Under the pieces are notes generated by a model. That model made no database searches, was not told the origin of the DNA, and saw only the letters and a program-made list of their open reading frames with translations. A stretch of 15,459 nucleotides of DNA from an uncultured Bacilli bacterium (GTDB lineage Bacteria; Bacillota_I; Bacilli_A; RF39; UBA660), in assembly GCA_947623975.1 (NCBI GenBank), contig CANQHY010000022.1, positions 1 through 15,459 of the forward strand, written 5' to 3'. Made by a program: the position numbers and the translations under genes. Within the stretch, counting starts at the first letter, position 1, and each line of letters opens with the position of its first letter. Of the stretch, positions 13,288-15,459 are shown piece after piece.

Positions 13288-14031
13288 TTATCTAACCTTC
13301 TTTTTTGCAATTGATTCTCTTAGGTTATCATAACCTAAAGTAATTCCTGCATTTTCTAGAATATCCTTATTTGAAGCTCTACTATTTATCATTTCATTTA
13401 CTAGTCCAATAACGCCAGCAGGATCCTTTTTATATAGATTTATCAATTGTAATGCTGCATCATATGAATAAAAATCAGTTAACCCTTGACTAATAAAATC
13501 GGTAAATGAACCATATTCACGACTATCATAATTATTATGATAATCTTCCCAAGCACTTTTAATTCTTTTTGCTTCGCCTTTTAATATACTTAAATTTCTA
13601 TTTTCAAATCTATCAGTCGGATTGTTAGATGTCCTATCTAAGAAATAATATTCAAACATAAACGGTAAAACATTGCCTAATTCCTCATTAAAATCTCTAT
13701 CATTAGTAAATAATTGGCCAACATAATTTGCTAGGTAAATTCTATCATCCTCACGTGGTAAGTAGTTAGGCAAATCATATTCATAAGACATATTATTGTC
13801 AATATCTGCTGCTACTTTGTTTTTAAATAAACCATGAATAAGTTTTAGATTGAAATTATTTAGCCTATCAAGTGAATCTCTTGATAAGAAAACAGTTAAT
13901 TCCCCAACAGTATCAAAAAGCCTTCTAGTAGATATTATTTTTTTATCACTTTGATAATTAGGTATTCTAGCATTTAACAACTCATCTGATACCTTTAATA
14001 ATTCTACTCCTTTTCCATAAACATCACTCAT
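13288..14031 (-). CDS. Unrecognised soluble protein between alaS and pheS
   Basis: I do not recognise this 247-residue protein. It appears all-alpha and soluble, with no signal peptide or membrane helix, and is rich in Asp, Asn and Tyr. Notable patches are TRRLFDTVGELTVFLSRDSL near 35-54, YDLPNYLPREDDRIYL (about 85-100), and a C-terminal region with SNKDILENAGITLGYDNLRE. No catalytic motif stands out. It has its own strong promoter (TTGCAA-17-TATAAT). The start is the ATG at 14031, seven bases after AAAGGGGGA; an upstream ATG at 14058 would place that site inside the gene. No terminator is evident before the pheS promoter, so some transcripts may enter the T-box leader. Confidence 0.75.
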   Translation of the reverse strand: MSDVYGKGVELLKVSDELLNARIPNYQSDKKIISTRRLFDTVGELTVFLSRDSLDRLNNFNLKLIHGLFKNKVAADIDNNMSYEYDLPNYLPREDDRIYLANYVGQLFTNDRDFNEELGNVLPFMFEYYFLDRTSNNPTDRFENRNLSILKGEAKRIKSAWEDYHNNYDSREYGSFTDFISQGLTDFYSYDAALQLINLYKKDPAGVIGLVNEMINSRASNKDILENAGITLGYDNLRESIAKKKVR

Positions 14032-14090
14032 AAAAAAATCCCCCTTTAAAAATAACATTTATATTCCTATAAACATCAATTTCGTGGCTA

Positions 14091-14119
14091 ATTATACCAT
14101 AAATTATGAACTTTTGCAA
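14091..14119 (-). promoter_or_regulatory. Sigma-A type promoter for the 247-residue protein gene
   Basis: TTGCAA (14119-14114) and TATAAT (14096-14091) are 17 bases apart, with TGG directly before the -10. The transcript leader would be about 55 bases. Confidence 0.8.
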
Positions 14120-14135
14120 GTTTTTTTATATGAAT

Positions 14136-14178
14136 AAAGGATATGATCTAATTATTTAAAATAAAGTTCATATCCTTT
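14136..14178. repeat. Inverted repeat after alaS
   Basis: Arms AAAGGATATGA (14136-14146) and TCATATCCTTT (14168-14178) flank a 21-base AT-rich spacer, just downstream of the alaS stop. A further 14-base palindrome, AAAATATATATTTT, covers the stop itself (14187-14200). On the minus strand the arm is not directly followed by a T run, so this may be a weak terminator of alaS or a 3' end structure. Confidence 0.55.
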
Positions 14179-14198
14179 TATTAACTAAAATATATATT

Positions 14199-15459
14199 TT
14201 AAGCGTTTTTTATACTTTCTTTTACTGCCTCAATAATCTCATCCAAGTTGCCACTATCAGTAGCACCACCTTGAGCAAAAGTATCGCTTCCACCGCCATT
14301 TCCCTTAGCCATGATAGATGCTTTTTTTACAAGAAGACCAGCTGATAGACCTATATTTGGACTACATTTGCACAAAAAGTTAACACTGTCATCTTTAACG
14401 TTAGCAAAGAAGACTACTCCTTTTTGGATTTTGTTAATCAATTTATCACATAAATCTTTTAAAGCCTTTAATTCAATATTTTCCACCTTCATTATAATTG
14501 CATCGAACTTACCAAGTTCAATTTTCTTTTCTAAATAATCATCAAGATTCATTTCTAACTTTTTAGACTTTTCATCATTGTATTTCTTGTTTAAATCCCT
14601 AACTTTTGATTGTACATAGGCAAGTTGATTTTTATTATAAATTATATCCTTATAAGAAGATAAACTATTTTGATCTAAATCTATATCAAAATCAAGTTCT
14701 ATATTTTCTTCTTTAGCTTTAATTAAAAGATTATGGGCTATTTCTAGCTGTTTTTTTATTTCGTCTACATATTTAGCAACGGATAAAGATACTAAAACTG
14801 GTACCATATCATTAGTACAAGCTTCTAATCGATAGATATTGCTACCCTTTGATTCAACTTTTAGTATAGCAAACCTTTTTATTTCCTCGGTTGATTCGAC
14901 ATGTGTACCACCACATAATTCGATTGAAGAACCGATTTTTACAACTCGTACTACATCTTTGTATTTATCAGTAAATAGTGCCATTGCTCCTAACTTTTTG
15001 GCTTCTTCTAAAGGCATTTCCATTATTTCTGTTTTAATATTCTTTTCTATTATTTCGCGTGCTTTATCTTCTATTCTTATAACATCATCGTCGCTGATTT
15101 TAGAAGAATAAGTGAAATCAAATCTAAATCTTTCACTATCGACATAGCTTCCAGCCTGATGAATAGCTAGTGACAATTCGTCTTGGAGAACCTTTTGGAT
15201 AATGTGTACCATACTGTGATTAACTCTTATTTTCTTTCTTCTATCTTCCATTATTTTCATGGTACAACAGTCTCCTAATTTAATTGTACCTTCAACAACT
15301 TCTACAAGATGCATGTGTTGTCCGTTAGGAGCTTTCTTTACATCTGTTACTTTGGCTTTAAATTTGTCACCTTTTATAGCACCAATATCTGAAACTTGTC
15401 CTCCACTTTCAGCATAGAAACAAGTTTTGTCAAATATCAAGTAACCATAATCACTAGTG
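14199..15459 (-). CDS. alaS: Alanyl-tRNA synthetase, C-terminal part (5' end outside window)
   Basis: AlaRS charges tRNA-Ala and edits mischarged Ser and Gly. The visible 419 residues lack the class II catalytic domain, which must lie beyond the right edge; the frame is open to 15459. Present are the entry to the editing domain (DKTCFYAESGGQVSDIG), the zinc-type editing site HSMVH and CGGTH (four ligands: two His, then Cys and His, encoded near 15218-15204 and 14915-14901), a coiled-coil linker, and the C-Ala domain with the Gly-rich GNGGGSDTFAQGGA near the end. About half the usual roughly 870 residues are seen. It is followed by an inverted repeat and then the unrelated 247-residue gene with its own promoter. 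Confidence 0.96.
   Translation of the reverse strand, partial: TSDYGYLIFDKTCFYAESGGQVSDIGAIKGDKFKAKVTDVKKAPNGQHMHLVEVVEGTIKLGDCCTMKIMEDRRKKIRVNHSMVHIIQKVLQDELSLAIHQAGSYVDSERFRFDFTYSSKISDDDVIRIEDKAREIIEKNIKTEIMEMPLEEAKKLGAMALFTDKYKDVVRVVKIGSSIELCGGTHVESTEEIKRFAILKVESKGSNIYRLEACTNDMVPVLVSLSVAKYVDEIKKQLEIAHNLLIKAKEENIELDFDIDLDQNSLSSYKDIIYNKNQLAYVQSKVRDLNKKYNDEKSKKLEMNLDDYLEKKIELGKFDAIIMKVENIELKALKDLCDKLINKIQKGVVFFANVKDDSVNFLCKCSPNIGLSAGLLVKKASIMAKGNGGGSDTFAQGGATDSGNLDEIIEAVKESIKNA

Noticed and set aside
1..15459. Mycoplasma-type genetic code (TGA as Trp)
   Set aside because: TGA ends two well-supported genes (4831-4833 and 8592-8594), and Trp residues in conserved positions are TGG.

Overview
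The window is AT-rich, dense bacterial DNA and almost every gene lies on the minus strand. It looks like a chromosomal segment of a low-GC Bacillota (Bacilli or Erysipelotrichia-like) lineage. The support for this is a T-box leader with a Phe specifier in front of pheS-pheT, Bacillus-style gene neighbourhoods (23S rRNA methyltransferase / sspI / pheS-pheT, and rimM-trmD ... rplS-lepB), AGGAGG-type ribosome binding sites, a class B sortase and WXG100 proteins. TGA is used as a stop (YgjP-like gene, first WXG100 gene) and Trp is TGG, so this is the standard bacterial code and not the Mycoplasma code. An SspI-type small acid-soluble spore protein points to a sporulating lineage, or one that recently stopped sporulating.

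Reading the minus strand from the right edge: the C-terminal half of alanyl-tRNA synthetase (14199-15459, cut by the window edge); a 247-residue soluble protein I do not recognise (13288-14031); a T-box leader and terminator (13011-13230) controlling pheS-pheT (12996-9564). sspI runs convergently on the plus strand and shares a bidirectional terminator with pheT. Next comes a five-gene unit: YgjP-like metalloprotease, SpoU/TrmH rRNA methyltransferase, rimM, trmD and a 153-residue unknown, ended by a strong hairpin at 6128-6154.

From 5988 down to 1709 lies the most unusual part. It has its own promoter and four tightly packed genes: a 266-residue protein with a helical N-terminus, two overlapping WXG100-type small proteins, and a 631-residue protein. 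The last has no signal peptide, an internal WXG-like module (Trp-His-Gly), acidic Pro repeats and an IPDTG sorting-like C-terminus. After a terminator comes a class B-type sortase whose usual catalytic Arg position is Tyr. I infer a type VII secretion (ESX/WXG100) cargo locus whose largest product may be fixed to the wall by the neighbouring sortase. No ESX machinery (EssC-type ATPase) is in the window. The cassette separates trmD from rplS, which are adjacent in many Bacillota.

The left end holds rplS with a probable L19 leader, lepB (type I signal peptidase), and a separately promoted 134-residue three-helix membrane protein resembling DUF4282. A strong ribosome binding site and ATG at the left edge begin a gene that runs out of the window. 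Several start codons were moved from the longest reading frame because the first ATG/TTG/GTG lies inside, or far from, the Shine-Dalgarno sequence; the reasons are given in each entry.
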